From Primula veris (Eukaryota > Streptophyta > Magnoliopsida > Ericales > Primulaceae), in NCBI GenBank assembly GCA_963682055.1, contig OY821750.1:28590402-28654401 (forward strand): a DNA stretch of 64,000 nucleotides. The letters run 5' to 3'. The notes beneath the pieces were generated by a model. It was not told the origin of the DNA. It saw only the letters and a list, made by a program, of their open reading frames with translations, and did no database searches. Below are positions 19,122-31,499 of this stretch, in pieces. Made by a program: the position numbers and the translations under genes. Position 1 is the stretch's first letter, and every line of letters begins with the position of its first letter.

Positions 19122-22100
19122 AACTGTAATTAACTTACAATTCGTTCACCCGCTTTGTCGCTTCCAACACAAGTACACTATCACAAGCAGTGGCGGAAAC
19201 AGAATCGGTAGATGGGCTGTATTTAAAAAAATCAATATATGGGGCTAAATCGTTATTTTTCGTTAAAAAAAATTGTACTCTAAAAAAATGTTTTTCGAAA
19301 ATATGGGATGAGGGCTGTATCCCCCTGCCGATCACAAGCGATCGGACTCAAAATCTGGTACTGCTAAAGAAACATTTCTAGCAGAGGCATGACAGAACCT
19401 AAGTCTTTACCAATGAAACATGGATTTTATTCAATGCCAATGAGTCCTTTTAGTCTCCTCTATCATGAACACTCAACTTATAAGGCAACTGATCAGTATT
19501 GTTAGCTAAATTTAACACCAAAACTCTTGTTAGCTATGCCATGATTGTATTCGACCAATCAAGTATTCACCCGCTGTTGAAAATAAATAAAATGTAAAAT
19601 ACTCCTAAGATGCATCTGTTAGCAGACAATTTTAATTAATTTGATAAAAATCGGAGAATGTGAATATTAATTTTCCGTTTTCATGGTCCTATACAATCAG
19701 TGTTTATAGAATATTTATGCACTCCACTCCAGCTCTTTGCCAACTATATAAATGTTCTTATCACATTATCAAGATTTGTTTTTGTTAACCCATATTTGAA
19801 CTTCGATTTCTAACTATTGTGTATCTACTGATGATGTAAGAACAAGATTTGTAAAAGAGTGACCTTTTTAGAGCATAAGAATCCTCTTGGAAAATGCAGT
19901 TTCCAATTGCAACGTGCCAGGTGTATTTAAATAAAATAAAATTTAGAATATTACTCAAAATTAGATAAACGGCATATATAGTTGGTGGGATCTTTTATGC
20001 TAATACTTATACCTTTTATTTTATTTTATTTTTGATAATTATACTTGGTCATCATTATTCATTAGTATAATACATGTACATATACTTAACTTAAAGAAAC
20101 TCAATAGTTGAACTATAGTTCGAGTTCCAATGTCACATTCATACTTGCGTGACTGCACCGTTGGCAAAGGGCTGTATTTTTATTTTATTTTAATTAAAAG
20201 CAGGGAAAACGCACCAATTTCATTGATTTTGAGTTTTAAATGGTACTCCGGCCTTACTACAAACGGAACATCAACACAAGGAGAAAATGGAAAAATTTAC
20301 AACTTACAAATATTTGAAAGAAGACTTCTAGCTAGAAGCCTGAGTGAAATCTATGGATAGCTTCTGCAAGTACACCTCTATCTCGTCACCGCACAAGCAA
20401 GGTCACTTTGGAAACTCATAAAATACCCGTCCACGAGAGAAGCTCAAAAAATAATACACAGGAACTCAAAGATGGTTGATGACGGCGTACACTAATATGA
20501 CAACTTTAATTAATCCATTGCGACTTATACACTATAAGATCCACAAAAACTCAAGATTAAATACTTTAAATAACTTTTTTCCCACAATTCTAAAGTAGAG
20601 GCTAAATAATTACCGGATTTGAAAATTAAAAGTCCCAATTATCACATTAATTTGATAGTTTTTTAGTGAAGGATCTTGTTCTTACTATTTCCCTCTCTTT
20701 TTGGATATTATTCTCCTTTTCACTTGATCTTTTTCGTTTGCTTAGTCCAACCCTCATCGTCATTCTTACACATACCAGGAATCTTTCTAGGTGATAGATT
20801 TAGGTCCACCACTAGATCATTATTATTTTCAATGTGATTATGGTCCGTGCCCCGATAATCTGCAGTTTCAGATTTTGAATCATGGCTAAATAAGGAGCCT
20901 TGGCTCTGAAAAGTGGCTGTATTTCTTATAGAAATGCAAAAATGTTCAGAAATCATTACCATTTTATATTTTTATTTGAGTTCTCCTAATAAACTTTGTT
21001 CTGACTTCAAACTACTTCTGTGGTCTAAAAACCTTGTCGTGTTAAACAAAAATAATCTTTATTATCTTAACTATCGTTATTTTAAAGTTTCAACTTTTTT
21101 CGAAGGTACACATGTTTTATATCGTAAACGAACATAGAAGGAAAACACAAATGATGTGTATTAATTAAAGACCAAAGGGGATAATCTTTTATAACTCGGT
21201 AGAAAACGTTCTACATTGATGAAACTAGAAAGTATATTCTAACCCGTATTGCAAAATAAAGGATATTAAACGAGACATATTGCAAAGCAACTACAATAAC
21301 GAGCAAGAACAATGATTCCGACGAGTAGTGGCGGACCCAACCGGGTCCATATGTGAGGTGTTATACATGTAAAAAAATGTCATTACGATTATGTGAGGAA
21401 TTGAAAGGCGTATAATATTTAAGTTTTGTTAATGAAAACGGGTTTACTTGCTCTATACATTTTACTTCAAAGAGCGGGCCATACAATTGCTCTATCACGT
21501 TGTGAAAATATTTTCTCAGCTTACACGAAAACTAAACTAACAACTTTATTGTCATATTCGATACAACAAACTCGGAAATTGAGTCAGCGTTATTGGAAGT
21601 GATCTATTGGATCGTAGTACTCTTAATTTGGCTACTTTCACACAATGGATATCAGATCCAATACTGAAGATTCTTCGGAACTTGGCCACTCTAGTTTCTA
21701 AGGCATAAGCTTTATGAGACTCCTGCCATTCTCCGATCTTAGCTCGTGGTAAGAAATAGTAATATCAAACCCCAAGCAACGGTAAATCAGTACCCAACTT
21801 CAAAGAACCCACATTTTTTCATACTGGTTGGTGGGGAAGAACCAATATTTCATTATAATTAATAATAATGAAGGGTCGAAATGAATTTATTACAGCAGAA
21901 ATCAAATTGAAAACAACAACAAAAAAATTATAATAATAATTATTAGTTCTAGTTAAATAAAATATATTCAGCCATTTTACACACTTCATATTCTTGTTCT
22001 AACTTTTTCCCGTCTTATGGCAGCATATGTTGATATTGCCATGTTTTTTTACGAAACCTTCCTTTTTTAGAGAGACATTTTTATCAAGTAATGTAACTAG

Positions 22101-22713
22101 CCATCTAGGATTATTGATTCGTCTTGGTTAGAATATGGCAACATAAGGTCTTAATTAAATATCCGATCAGTAAAACTCGGAGTAAGGTTTATTGAGATGT
22201 CACATACAAACACACTAATTAATCCAATCTAAACGTTCTTACTAAATATTATGATTCAAAAGCACGACCAAACACTCAATTCAATCAAAATAGATATCGA
22301 CAAACTTACTCGAAATTAAATTTATCATCTATTTTTTTGTGAAATTTGTCATTTTTTTTTATAAAAATGAGATATAAACTGAGATTGTGAGGAGATATAA
22401 AAAAAAATTGCGCTAGCTCAAGTTTGATTTTTTTTTTTTTTTAATCATTACATTGTTATTATATCTCCTCAAAAAGGTGATTGTTGGCGCATATATATGA
22501 GACAGTAGTTGGGGAAAGATGTATTTAGAGAAATTTAATGTATCATTAAAGAAATGCAAATTATGTGACATTCAAGTGCAATTGAAAAATTAAATATATT
22601 TTATTTCAAGATAATTCATATATATGTATAATGAGGCAGTGCCCTTCTGTACAAATATTGACAATATTTTTTATTATTCATCATCAAAGCTGACGTGGAA
22701 TATCTAGCTACTT

Positions 22714-22884
22714 GGATCACATTTTTCCTTAGCTTGAAAAATCAGAACTTTGGTTATATTTATGAAGATAATGACATAGCACCACTCTTAGCGTGTCTGT
22801 GACAAGATGTTTAATAATCACCGTCTTTCCCTATTGGATTTATATGTTGTCATTGATTTATAAATTTGATAATTAAGAGATATA
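22714..22884. repeat. Direct repeat D, left copy
   Basis: This segment, from GGATCACATTTTT through GACATAGCACCACTCT and CCCTATTGGATTTATATG to GAGATATA, recurs at 39315-39462. The left copy has about 26 extra bases after its first 25. The left copy is followed directly by the Copia element; the right copy runs straight into repeat E. Confidence 0.85.
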
Positions 22885-22907
22885 CTCATATGTACTTGAA
22901 CCTAAAT

Positions 22908-24420
22908 TGTTGGAAAAACCATGTTTAACATGATAGTTTCCAAATGGTCACGAGGCCATCTTTGAATCAAGATTCCAAGTGACAGCCGTTGTCTTTAGGC
23001 ACCATACTCAAGACGTTTGAGTAGATGGTATGACAAGTTTTGTAACAGTATGTCGCATGACCTATTCGGAGAATGAGAGTGAATGGAAATTGGCGTCAAA
23101 GATTGGGATTGAGAAAGAGGAAAACTCTTAATGATGGAAAATGGGTTTAATGAGGATAACTCATTAGAATTTGTCACACATTGGAAAATAAAGAGTCATT
23201 TTTACAATATATATACTAAGGTACCACATATGGATATTAAGTAGTGTGTCAACATACACATATGTGTATTGTGTACCACATACACATGTGTATCGTCGGG
23301 CGCGCTTGCTCGGGAAAAGCGCGCAGCAAAACTGTAACTGTTGGAATAAATATGAATTCATTGCAAAGTTAATACTGCAGTTTCGAATTTCGAAAACTGA
23401 CAGTAGTAAAGTGACTTTAATGGCTGAGTATTCGAATTTCGAAAACTGACAGTAGTAAAGTAACTTTAATGGCTGAAATGCTCAGCAAGCCTATAAATAG
23501 GCAGACCCCCCACATGTCAAAGATACAACATTCTGAAATAAAACACAACAGCATATATCATCTCTAAAAAAACAGCATTACATTTTAGTCAGAGGGAGCC
23601 ACTCACCAACAGCTCGACCTTGACTCGTCGCCAATTTCCGGCGAGTCATCCGAGACGTTGTACATTGGGATCGAAGCGCCAAACATAACCAGAAACCTCA
23701 AAGGTGGTTAGGCGAATATCGATTAAGGGCATACTGTTAAACAGTAGACTCGTCTATTTATTTTATATCATTTTTATTTCGTTTCATTTTTGTAATTTAA
23801 TTTCAGTATTTCAATTTCCTGTCCTTAGCTGTAACATTTAAATTCTGTTTTACCTTTCTGTAATTTATTTAAAGTACTGTTTCAATTCTGTAATTTAATT
23901 CTGTAATTATATTAGTTTCATTTCAATCCTGTAATTTATTTACAGAAACAGTCCAGCAGTTTAGTAATTATACTATTCTGTCTGGCAGTTTCTTTTAATT
24001 AACAAATAGTCAAGCAATTTAGTTTTATACTATTCTGTCTGACAGTTTCGTTTAATTACAAACCAGTCTAGCAGTTTAATAATTTATATTATTCTATCTA
24101 GAATTTTTATTAATTTCTTTTTCATTCTGCAAGTGTCGAAATTTGTAATAGAGTCACATTCCATTATAGAAATAAAATTGTTTATTTCTTTTTAGTCATT
24201 GCACTTAAAATTTTTGCTTTTACGTACACGAAAACCAACAATCTTAACCGATACTTTAATTTTTGGTTTGTGTACTGTTTTATTTTTATTTTTAAATTAA
24301 AAGGAATAGTGATTCTTCCGCTACAATTCTGTTTTTAGAATATTTGTAGCAAATAAAAATTCCTAGAATTGTTTTATTCTGATTTTGGTATTTGTACCGT
24401 TCTCGAGAAAATACCAACCA
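22908..24420 (+). repeat. 5' LTR of Copia element
   Basis: It begins TGTTGG and ends CCAACCA, a near-inverted pair, and is followed at once by the primer-binding site. Bases 22908-23840 align with 29330-30249. A 49-bp unit starting TTCGAATTTCGAAAACTGAC is tandemly doubled at 23382 and 23431 here but single in the 3' LTR. A TATA box is at 23491. Confidence 0.88.
23491..23500 (+). promoter_or_regulatory. TATA box of the Copia 5' LTR
   Basis: CTATAAATAG is preceded by CAGCAAGC and followed by GCAGACCCCCC. The same block is conserved in the 3' LTR at 29900-29909, which supports a functional core promoter for the element's RNA. Confidence 0.7.
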
Positions 24421-24422
24421 GT

Positions 24423-24434
24423 TTGGTATTAGCT
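24423..24434 (+). other. Primer-binding site of the Copia element
   Basis: TTGGTATTAGCT directly after the 5' LTR resembles the complement of the 3' end of initiator methionine tRNA (usual form TGGTATCAGAGC), with changes that fit decay. Confidence 0.6.
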
Positions 24435-24561
24435 TGAATTAATTTATTTTGTATCTGAATTCTTTTACAGAAACCAAGTTTTCTATACTTGGTGTTTTGT
24501 TCAACAATATTCAAATACGCGTATCTTATAGTCTTTTGGTTGTCTTTTCAGAAACTGAAAG

Positions 24562-25644
24562 ATGATGAACGAAAATATCTCTGATCCTATTGTCCCTTCG
24601 ATGAGTTCGCATGACGTAGTGGTTGGTGGGAATATCCATAACACTACGTGCGATGCAAATGTGGGGGCTGACGCTCAGGCGCATGCTACGGCGGTTGCGG
24701 CCCAAGCTGATGCTACGGCCAAAGCTGCGGCCGAGGCTGCAGCAGCGGTCAAGGTTGCAGCCGCGTCCAAGGCTATGGCTGCAGCCAGGGGCAAGGAACC
24801 GATGCGTTCGGCTATGCCTGTTTTTCTGACCTCTTATCTGGAGAAGCCGGAAAAGTTTAGGGGTGACAACTTCAAACGTTGGCAACAAAAGATGATGTTT
24901 TATTTAACCACCCTAAACTTAACCCGGTTTGTTAAGGAGACTGTTCCCGTCCTAAGCGAGGACGATCTGGACGAGCAGTCGTTCTCCGTGGTTGAAGCAT
25001 GGAGACATGCCGACTACCTATGCCGGAACTATATCCTGTGTGCTCTAGATGACACCCTATTCAGTGTCTTCGAGCCCAAAGCAACTGCAAAGGAGCTTTG
25101 GGAGACTCTCAAAAAGAAGTACAAGGTGAATAACGCTGGTGCAAAGAAATTTGTCGTCACGGACTTTCACGAGTACATGATGACTGATAACAGGAGTGCC
25201 ATTGAGCAGGTTGAGGAGCTACAGCTCATACACCATCGTCTTAATGCTGAAGGGCTAGTTATCAATGAACCCTTCCAGGTGGCTCTCATGATTGAGAAAC
25301 TGCCACCGTCATGGAAGGAGTTTCAGAACTATCTGAAACACAAGCGGAAGGCAATGAGTCTGGAGGGGCTCATAGAGAGGTTGAATTTCGAGCAGAGCAA
25401 CCACCGTTCTGGAAAGAAATGCGGTATTGCTAGTAGCTCGGTGGCAAAGACCCATGTGATTGAGGCCACGGGTGTCAAGCGGAAATGCATTGACATCGCA
25501 GGCAGTGCTGTTGTTGTAAAGAAATTGGCGGGACTTGCTTTGTGTTTAACAGGACCGGTCATCGTGCCGCGGACTGTTATGACAATAAACGCATTGCTAA
25601 GCCCAAACCCCCACCGAGGAACTTTAAGGGCAAGGGGAAGATGA
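24562..25644 (+). pseudogene. Copia gag (capsid) frame
   Basis: From ATG 24562 an alanine-rich N-terminus leads into a Copia-type gag domain (residues about 90-290) with YLEKPEKFRGDNFKRWQQKM and later LKHKRKAMSLEGLIERL. The frame shifts before 25536. In the frame used by pol, 25536 onward reads CFVFNRTGHRAADC, a CCHC zinc knuckle whose second cysteine has become phenylalanine. In that same frame a TAG at 25671-25673 follows. Gag would form the virus-like particle; this copy is broken. Confidence 0.85.
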
Positions 25645-25688
25645 GGGCTCTAGCTCAGGCCAATGTGGCCTAGGGAGTAGAGGATGAC

Positions 25689-28600
25689 ATGCATCTCTTT
25701 GCAGTGGTCTCCGAAGTGAACCTTGTGGGAAGCAACCCCAAGGAATGGTGGCTAGATACCGGCGTCACGAGCCACATCTGCTCTAACAAGTGGATGTTCA
25801 AGACCTACGAGGTGGTGGTTGGTGAGACATGCTTCATGGGCAATTCTGCTACTTCCAAGGTGGAAGGAAAGGGGACAGTGGTGATGAACCTGACCTCAGG
25901 AAAAGAGCTCACGCTGACTGGGGTGCTCCATGTACCAGATATTCGCAAGAATCTAGTTTCAGGCTCGGTTATGGTGAAGAAGGGTTTTAAACTAGTTTTT
26001 CAATCCGATAAAGTTGTAATCACCAAGAATGGTATTTATGTAGGCCGTGGCTATATGACCAACGGCATGTTTAAATTAAATGTAGGAACTCCAGCTTCTA
26101 AGGCTGAGTTCGCTAATAAATGTGCTAAGGCTGAGGCCAGTACCAGTAATGTAATGACTGTTGCCAAGTTGGCCAATAATAACATTTCAGATTCTGCTTA
26201 TATTTTTGAGTCATTTTATTTGTGGCATGGTAGATTAGGGCATGTGAATTTTAATTCTATGAAGAAATTGATATCATTGCAACTAATACCAAACTTTGTC
26301 TTTTATAAACAACATAAATGTGAAATATGTGTAGAAGCAAAGTTAACGAAATCATTGTTTCAACATGTTGAACGAGATAGTGAACCTCTTGGTTTGATTC
26401 ACACATATGTGTGTGATTTGAAATTTATTCAAACAAGATGAGGTAAAAGATACTTCATAACTTTTATAGATGACTATACTAGATACTGTTACGTTTACTT
26501 AATGAAAAGTAAAAGCGATGCAGTAGATATGTTCACTCTATATAAAACTGAAGTAGAAAATCAACTCAATAAAAAGATTAAAATATTGAGGAGTGATAGA
26601 GGTGGCGAATATGAAGCGTCGTTCGCACAAATATGTGCGGAAAGTGGCATCATTCATCAAACCACAACTCCATACTCCCCGGAACAAAATGGAGTTGCGG
26701 AGCGTAAAAATAGAACGCTCAAGGAAATGATGAATGCGATGTTGATAAGTTCTGGATTACCCCAGAACATGTGGGGGGAAGCATTGCTTTTCGCTAACTA
26801 TGTTTTAAACAAGTTACCACATAAGAAGCGAGACAAACCACCATACGAATTATGGAAAGGTCATCAATCTAGCTATAAGAACCTGAGGGTTTGGGGATGT
26901 CTCACTAAGGTCCTAATCTCCGTTCCTAAAAGGATGAGAATTGGTCCGAAGACAATGGACTGCGTGTTCATTGGATATGCACAAAATAGCAGTGCGTATC
27001 GGTTTCTCGTACACAAGTCGGAAAATCCCGATGTGCACATAGATACGATAATTGAAAGCCGAGAGGCTTCTTTCTTTGAGGACATCTTTCCCCGCAGAAT
27101 GCCAACACCTGTACAGATTCAAGAGTTGAATAGTGATGGAAATGTGGGGGCAAGTGAACCGTCAGAGAAAGAAGAAGAGGAAGAGCCTCGACGAAGCAAA
27201 AGGGCGAGGAAGGAAACTTCTGTTGGGCCTGATTTCGTAACCTTCATGATAGAAAGTGAACCGGTGACATATCAACAGGCTATGTCAACACCGGATTCCC
27301 AATATTGGGAAGAAGCAATCAATAATGAGATTGAATCGATTATGTAAAACCACACTTAGGAACTGGTGGATCTTCCGCAAGGATGCAAACCCCTAGGTCA
27401 CAAGTGGATCTTTAAGAGGAAGTTAAAGGTTGATGGCACGATCAAGAAGTACAAGGCAAGACTTGTAGTCAAAGGCTTCAGGCAAACTGAAGGTGTCGAT
27501 TATTTCGACACATACGCTTCTGTCTCCAGAAAAATGTCGATTCTGATCGTCATTTCTCTCCCGGCATTGTTTGATCTGGAAATACATCAGATGGATGTAA
27601 AAACGGCTTTTATAAATGGAGAATTAGAAGAGGAAATTTATATGGAACAACCTGAAGGGTTTGTGGTTCCAGGGAAAGAGCACATGGTGTGCAAACTTGT
27701 AAAGTCTCTGTATGGACTCAAACAAACACCCAAGCAATGGCACGAGAAATTTGATAGAATTATGCTATCAAATGGCTTTCGCATAAATGGGTGTGATAAA
27801 TGTGTCTACATGAAAGGAAATGAAAAAGACTGTGTAGTAGTCTGCCTTTATGTAGACGACATGATTATAATAGGGAGTACTGACAATATCAACTCCACTA
27901 AGAAAATGTTGTCGCATCATTTCGATATGAAAGACCTGGGTTTAGCTGACATTATACTTGGTATGAAAATCACCAAGACGTCAGAGGGGTATGCCTTGTC
28001 GCAAGGTCATTATGTTAGACAAACACTTGACAAATTTGACAATGGTAGTAAGACAATGTCAAGAACTCCAATTGAGTTCAATTGTAGCCTGAAAAAGAAT
28101 TTCGGCAAAAGTGGGAGACAATTGGAATTCTCTAGAATCATAGGCAGTCTCATGTATGTGATGAACTGTACTAGACCTGATATAGCCAACTCAGTAAGCA
28201 GACTGAGCAGGTATACCAGTAATCCGAATGAGGAGCACTGGAGGGCCATAATAAATCTTCTCAGATATATGAGATATACAGCCGATTATGGGCTGCACTA
28301 TACAAGATATCCAGCGGTACTGGAAGGGTATTCAGATGCCAACTGGATATTAGACTCCAACAGCACAAGATCCACGAGTGGATATGTGTTTGTAATGGGA
28401 GGTGCTGCCGTGTCTTGGAGATCCTCCAAACAAACTTGCATCGCAAGGTCAACTATGGAATCAGAATTCATAGCTTTGGACCTGGAGACTGAAGAGGCAG
28501 ACTGGCTGAGAAGCTTCTTGGGAGTGATTCCAATGTGACCAAAACCTATTCCCGCGATAAGTATGCATTGCGATAGTCAATCAGCTATTGCACAGGCTCA

Positions 28601-28811
28601 AGACCATATGTATAATGGAAAGTCTCGACATATACGTCGGAGACATAAATCTGTAAGAGAATTGTTAGCTAACGGTGTTGTATCCTTAGATTTTGTGAGA
28701 TCAAATGATAACATTGTGGATCCATTTACAAAGGGCTTGACTCAAGAGAGAGTCGAAGCGTCATCGAACGGAATGGGATTGAAGCCCATTAAATTGGTAG
28801 CCTCCCCATAG
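25689..28811 (+). pseudogene. Copia pol: protease, integrase, RT, RNase H
   Basis: One frame holds all the domains. They are an aspartic protease with [12 protein letters not shown] (start of the frame), a gag-pre-integrase segment [11 protein letters not shown], and an integrase core with SDRGGEYE and QNGVAERKNRTL. A reverse transcriptase with LYVDDMII (27849-27860 encodes YVDD) and RNase H with SDANW and STMESEF follow. It is interrupted by in-frame stops at 26439 (TGA), 27345 (TAA), 27357 (TAG) and 28536 (TGA). Order and motifs match Tnt1-94-type Copia polyproteins. It is a relic copy that could move only with proteins from elsewhere. Confidence 0.93.
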
Positions 28812-29320
28812 GCAACCCAACCTAGATGGGGGCAGCCGAACAAAGCACTCAAAACCTGTAGTTCCCAGCCCAATTTCGCGATGACAGAGTGATAGACATG
28901 TACCATAGTAAGGGTGAGCATCTGGTTCTTAATGATCCAAGTATCTCGAAGGTCGAGTAAGGTGAGTCAGGACACCTTCTATTTGGAACCACCTATAACG
29001 AGTGTGTAAGGCCGGTACCATGTGATGAGCATGGGCTAAATCACTAGAGCACTCAGTTGAACGTGCCAAGGCAGTCCAGGCCAAATATGAACAACAACTA
29101 AAGGGCTTAGTACATGGGTAGAGAGGACAATGTGCGGGTGCCCTTATCGGATACACAAAGCTTAATGGTTCAAGGCTTTACATCTATCTAATAGCAGTAT
29201 TCTGGGTAGTACTCCGCTACGGCAGATTCAAGGTGCGCGCTACCTGACCTTAGACAGTAAACTTTTGCGGTTCTCTTGTTTGCATTTTAGGACATGGGCT
29301 TTTAAGCCAATTGCATTCAT

Positions 29321-29329
29321 GTGGGGGAT
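29321..29329 (+). other. Polypurine tract of the Copia element
   Basis: GTGGGGGAT lies immediately before the first base of the 3' LTR, the usual place for plus-strand priming. Confidence 0.65.
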
Positions 29330-30249
29330 TTTTGGAAAAACCATGTTTAACATGGTAGTTTCCAAATGGTCACGAGACCATCTCTGAGTTAAGATTTCAA
29401 GTGACAGTCGTTGTCTTTAGGCACCATACTCAAGACGATTGAGTAGATGGTATGACAAGGTTCGTAACGGTATGTCGCATGACCTATTCGGAGAATGGGA
29501 GTGAATGGAAATTGACGTCAAAGATTGGGGTTGAGAAAGAGGAAAACTCTTAATGCTGGAAAATGGGTTTAATGAGTATAACTCATTGGGATTTGTCCCA
29601 CATTGGAAAATGAAGAGTCATTTTTACAATATATATACTAAGGTATCATATGTGGATATTAAGTAGTGTGTCCACATACACATGTGTGTATTGTGTACCA
29701 CACATGCACTTGCTCGTCGGGCGCGCTTGCTCGGGAAAAACGTGCCTGCTCGGGAAAGCGCGCCTGTTCGGGAAAAGCTTTCAGCAAAGCTGTAACTGTT
29801 GCAATAAATATTAATTCATTGCAAAGTTAATACTGCAGTTTCGAATTTCAAAAACTGACAGTAGTAAAGTGACTTTAATGGCTGAGATACTCAGCAAGCC
29901 TATAAATAGGCAGACCCCCCACATGTCAAAGATACAACATTCTGAAATAAAACACAGCAGCACATATCATCTCTAAAAAAACAACATTACATTTTAGTCA
30001 GAGGGAGCCACTCACCAACAGCTCGACCTTGACTCGTCGCCAGTTTCCGGCGAGTCATCCGAGACGTGGTACTTTGGGATCGAAGCGCCAAACATAACCA
30101 GAAACCTCAAAGGTGGTTAGGCGAATATCGGTTAAAGGCATACTGTTAAACAGTAGACTCGTCTATTTATTTTATGTCCTTTTTATTTCATTTTATTTTT
30201 GTAATTTAATTTCAGTATTTCAATTTTCTGTCCTTAGCTGTAACATTTA
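29330..30249 (+). repeat. 3' LTR of Copia element, truncated
   Basis: It aligns with the first 933 bp of the 5' LTR and then stops at AACATTTA; about 580 bp are missing. Its first bases read TTTTGG instead of TGTTGG. It has three GC-rich phrases of the kind GCTTGCTCGGGAAAA (near 29725-29775) where the 5' LTR has one. Confidence 0.9.
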
Positions 30250-30337
30250 GAATAGTTCCTTGGCATAATAGTAGGAAATAGTTTTTTTGAAACTATATAT
30301 AGTTGATGAAGAAGTTAACATCACATCAGTTAAAACA

Positions 30338-30618
30338 AACGCTTTACGTTCAATCATTTCGGATAACGTTTCCATCCTCTATATTACCGGGTACTAGCAC
30401 AGAGTTAACCTATACTTATTCACCATATACCGTCATTGCTTCATGACCCGCGGTTCGTCTACCTCCATGCAGCATTGCTCCGTAAGGCTTTCGCCCATTG
30501 CGGAAAATTCCCCACTGCTGCCTTCCCGTAGGAGTATGGACCGTGTGTCAGTCCCACTGCCTTCCCGTAGGAGTATGGACCGTGTGTCAGTCCCAGTGTG
30601 ACTGATCATGCTCTTGGA
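30338..30618 (-). pseudogene. Plastid 16S rDNA fragment (NUPT) with 39-bp tandem duplication
   Basis: Read on the minus strand this is the part of bacterial/plastid 16S rRNA around the universal 338 and 518 primer sites. On the plus strand one sees GCATTGCTCCGTAAGGCTTT, CGCCCATTGCGGAAAATTCC and CCACTGCTGCC then TCCCGTAGGAGT. Earlier come GCACAGAGTTA-like and CGGATAACG segments. TGATCATGCTCTTGGA fits plastid rather than mitochondrial rRNA. It has many substitutions, a short internal deletion after CCGTCATTGCTTC, and a 39-bp unit doubled at 30520-30558 and 30559-30597. It is an old nuclear insertion of plastid DNA, not a working rRNA gene. Confidence 0.88.
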
Positions 30619-30623
30619 TACTT

Positions 30624-30686
30624 ATATATAACTATTTAATAACAATAAAGTTATTAATTACTTACCTAGCCATACGTATTTATCTA
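30624..30686. repeat. Direct repeat E, left copy
   Basis: TTTAATAACAATAAAGTTAT continuing through CTTACCTAGCCATAC to ATTTATCTA recurs at about 39461-39521, where it directly follows repeat D. Its last nine bases are the MULE-2 target duplication. Confidence 0.85.
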
Positions 30687-30728
30687 GAGGTTGGATTAAT
30701 TAACATCAATTATTCTGAAAATACTCTC

Positions 30729-30873
30729 AGACCGTAGATTAAATCTACGGTCTGTATTGATTCAATACAGACCGTAGATTTAATCTACGGTTTACAGACA
30801 TTTGCTGCAAACCGTAGATTAAATCTACGGTTTGCATTAAATCAATGCAGACCGTAGATTTAATCTACGGTTT
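30729..30873. repeat. 40-bp-phased palindrome array, left end of MULE-2
   Basis: Four 25-bp palindromes of the ACCGTAGATT/AATCTACGGT type start at 30729, 30769, 30809 and 30849, exactly 40 bp apart. The segment from about 30792 to 30889 is also one long inverted repeat: arms beginning TTACAGACATTTGCTGCAAA match over nearly 50 bp. Confidence 0.93.
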
Positions 30874-31499
30874 GCAGCAAATGTCTGTAAATTACACAGT
30901 CAGTCCCTGCTTTTCAAAATTACACAGTCAGTCCCTGCGCGAAAATTACACAGACAGTCCCTGAAAAAACAGAATGTTACGTTTTTTTTAAAAAAAATAA
31001 CATTTTATTCTACACTCTCTCTCTTTCTCTCAAAAACCCCCAATTTTCAACCCAAAAAATCACCCAAATCAATCAACCACAATTAACTATCAACTTTCTT
31101 AACAAAAAACCCCAAATCATCAATCAAATTTATCCATAATTCAAGGGTATATCTTTTATTCTCTAATTTATTATTTATATTGTGTAATTTCAATTTGTAA
31201 AATAGGAAAAAATATATAAAATATGTAAATTGATTATTCACTTAGCTTTATATAATTGTTTGTTGTTTGTTTATATTAATTATAGAAATTATAATAATTG
31301 TTGATATTTGTCCCATTTTTGCATGTTTTTTTTTTGTGTAATTTTAATTTGTAAACTAGGAAAAAATATATAAAATATGCAAAACCATAATTCACTTAGC
31401 TATATATAATTGTTTGTTGTTTGTTTATATTAATTATAGAAATTATAATAATTGTTGATATTTGTCTCATTTTTGCATGTTTTTTTATTTTGTGTTTGG

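Larger units (their letters stand above)
15051..22713. other. Gene-poor AT-rich intergenic region
   Basis: I recognise no gene in this 7.7 kb. It contains a duplicated stretch with ATGAATTCTCAATTATTTAG (near 15234 and 15372) and two copies of a GACTCGAAC-containing segment (near 15870 and 16430). The local repeats listed separately are also here. Two places, 19188 and 21325, begin with AGTGGCGGA, a phrase common at plant repeat ends. An 80-codon minus-strand frame at 20720-20962 contains DLNLSP but has no other gene-like support. Confidence 0.5.
22908..30249 (+). mobile_element. Ty1/Copia LTR retrotransposon, decayed, 3' LTR truncated
   Basis: The parts in order are 5' LTR 22908-24420, primer-binding site, gag, protease, integrase, reverse transcriptase, RNase H, polypurine tract 29321-29329, and 3' LTR 29330-30249. 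Integrase before reverse transcriptase defines Copia. The coding region has one frameshift and at least five in-frame stops, so the copy cannot make its own proteins. The 3' LTR stops after about 920 bp of 1513, at AACATTTA. Beyond it are about 88 bp of unplaced sequence and a plastid rDNA fragment. The LTRs also differ by small duplications, so the insertion is not recent. Confidence 0.93.

Noticed and set aside
19188..19340. Element beginning AGTGGCGGA with a GGGCTGTATCCCCC end
   Set aside because: The phrase is common at plant repeat edges, but I could not define a second end or inverted repeats here.
30338..30618. Functional or bacterial 16S rRNA gene (contamination or HGT)
   Set aside because: Only about 280 bp, with many substitutions, a deletion and a doubled unit, joined directly to plant retrotransposon sequence; best explained as old plastid DNA.
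30729..30873. Regularly spaced repeats that look like a CRISPR array
   Set aside because: The 25-bp repeats are 40 bp apart, but the spacers are related and palindromic, the host is a plant, and the arrays lie at transposon ends.
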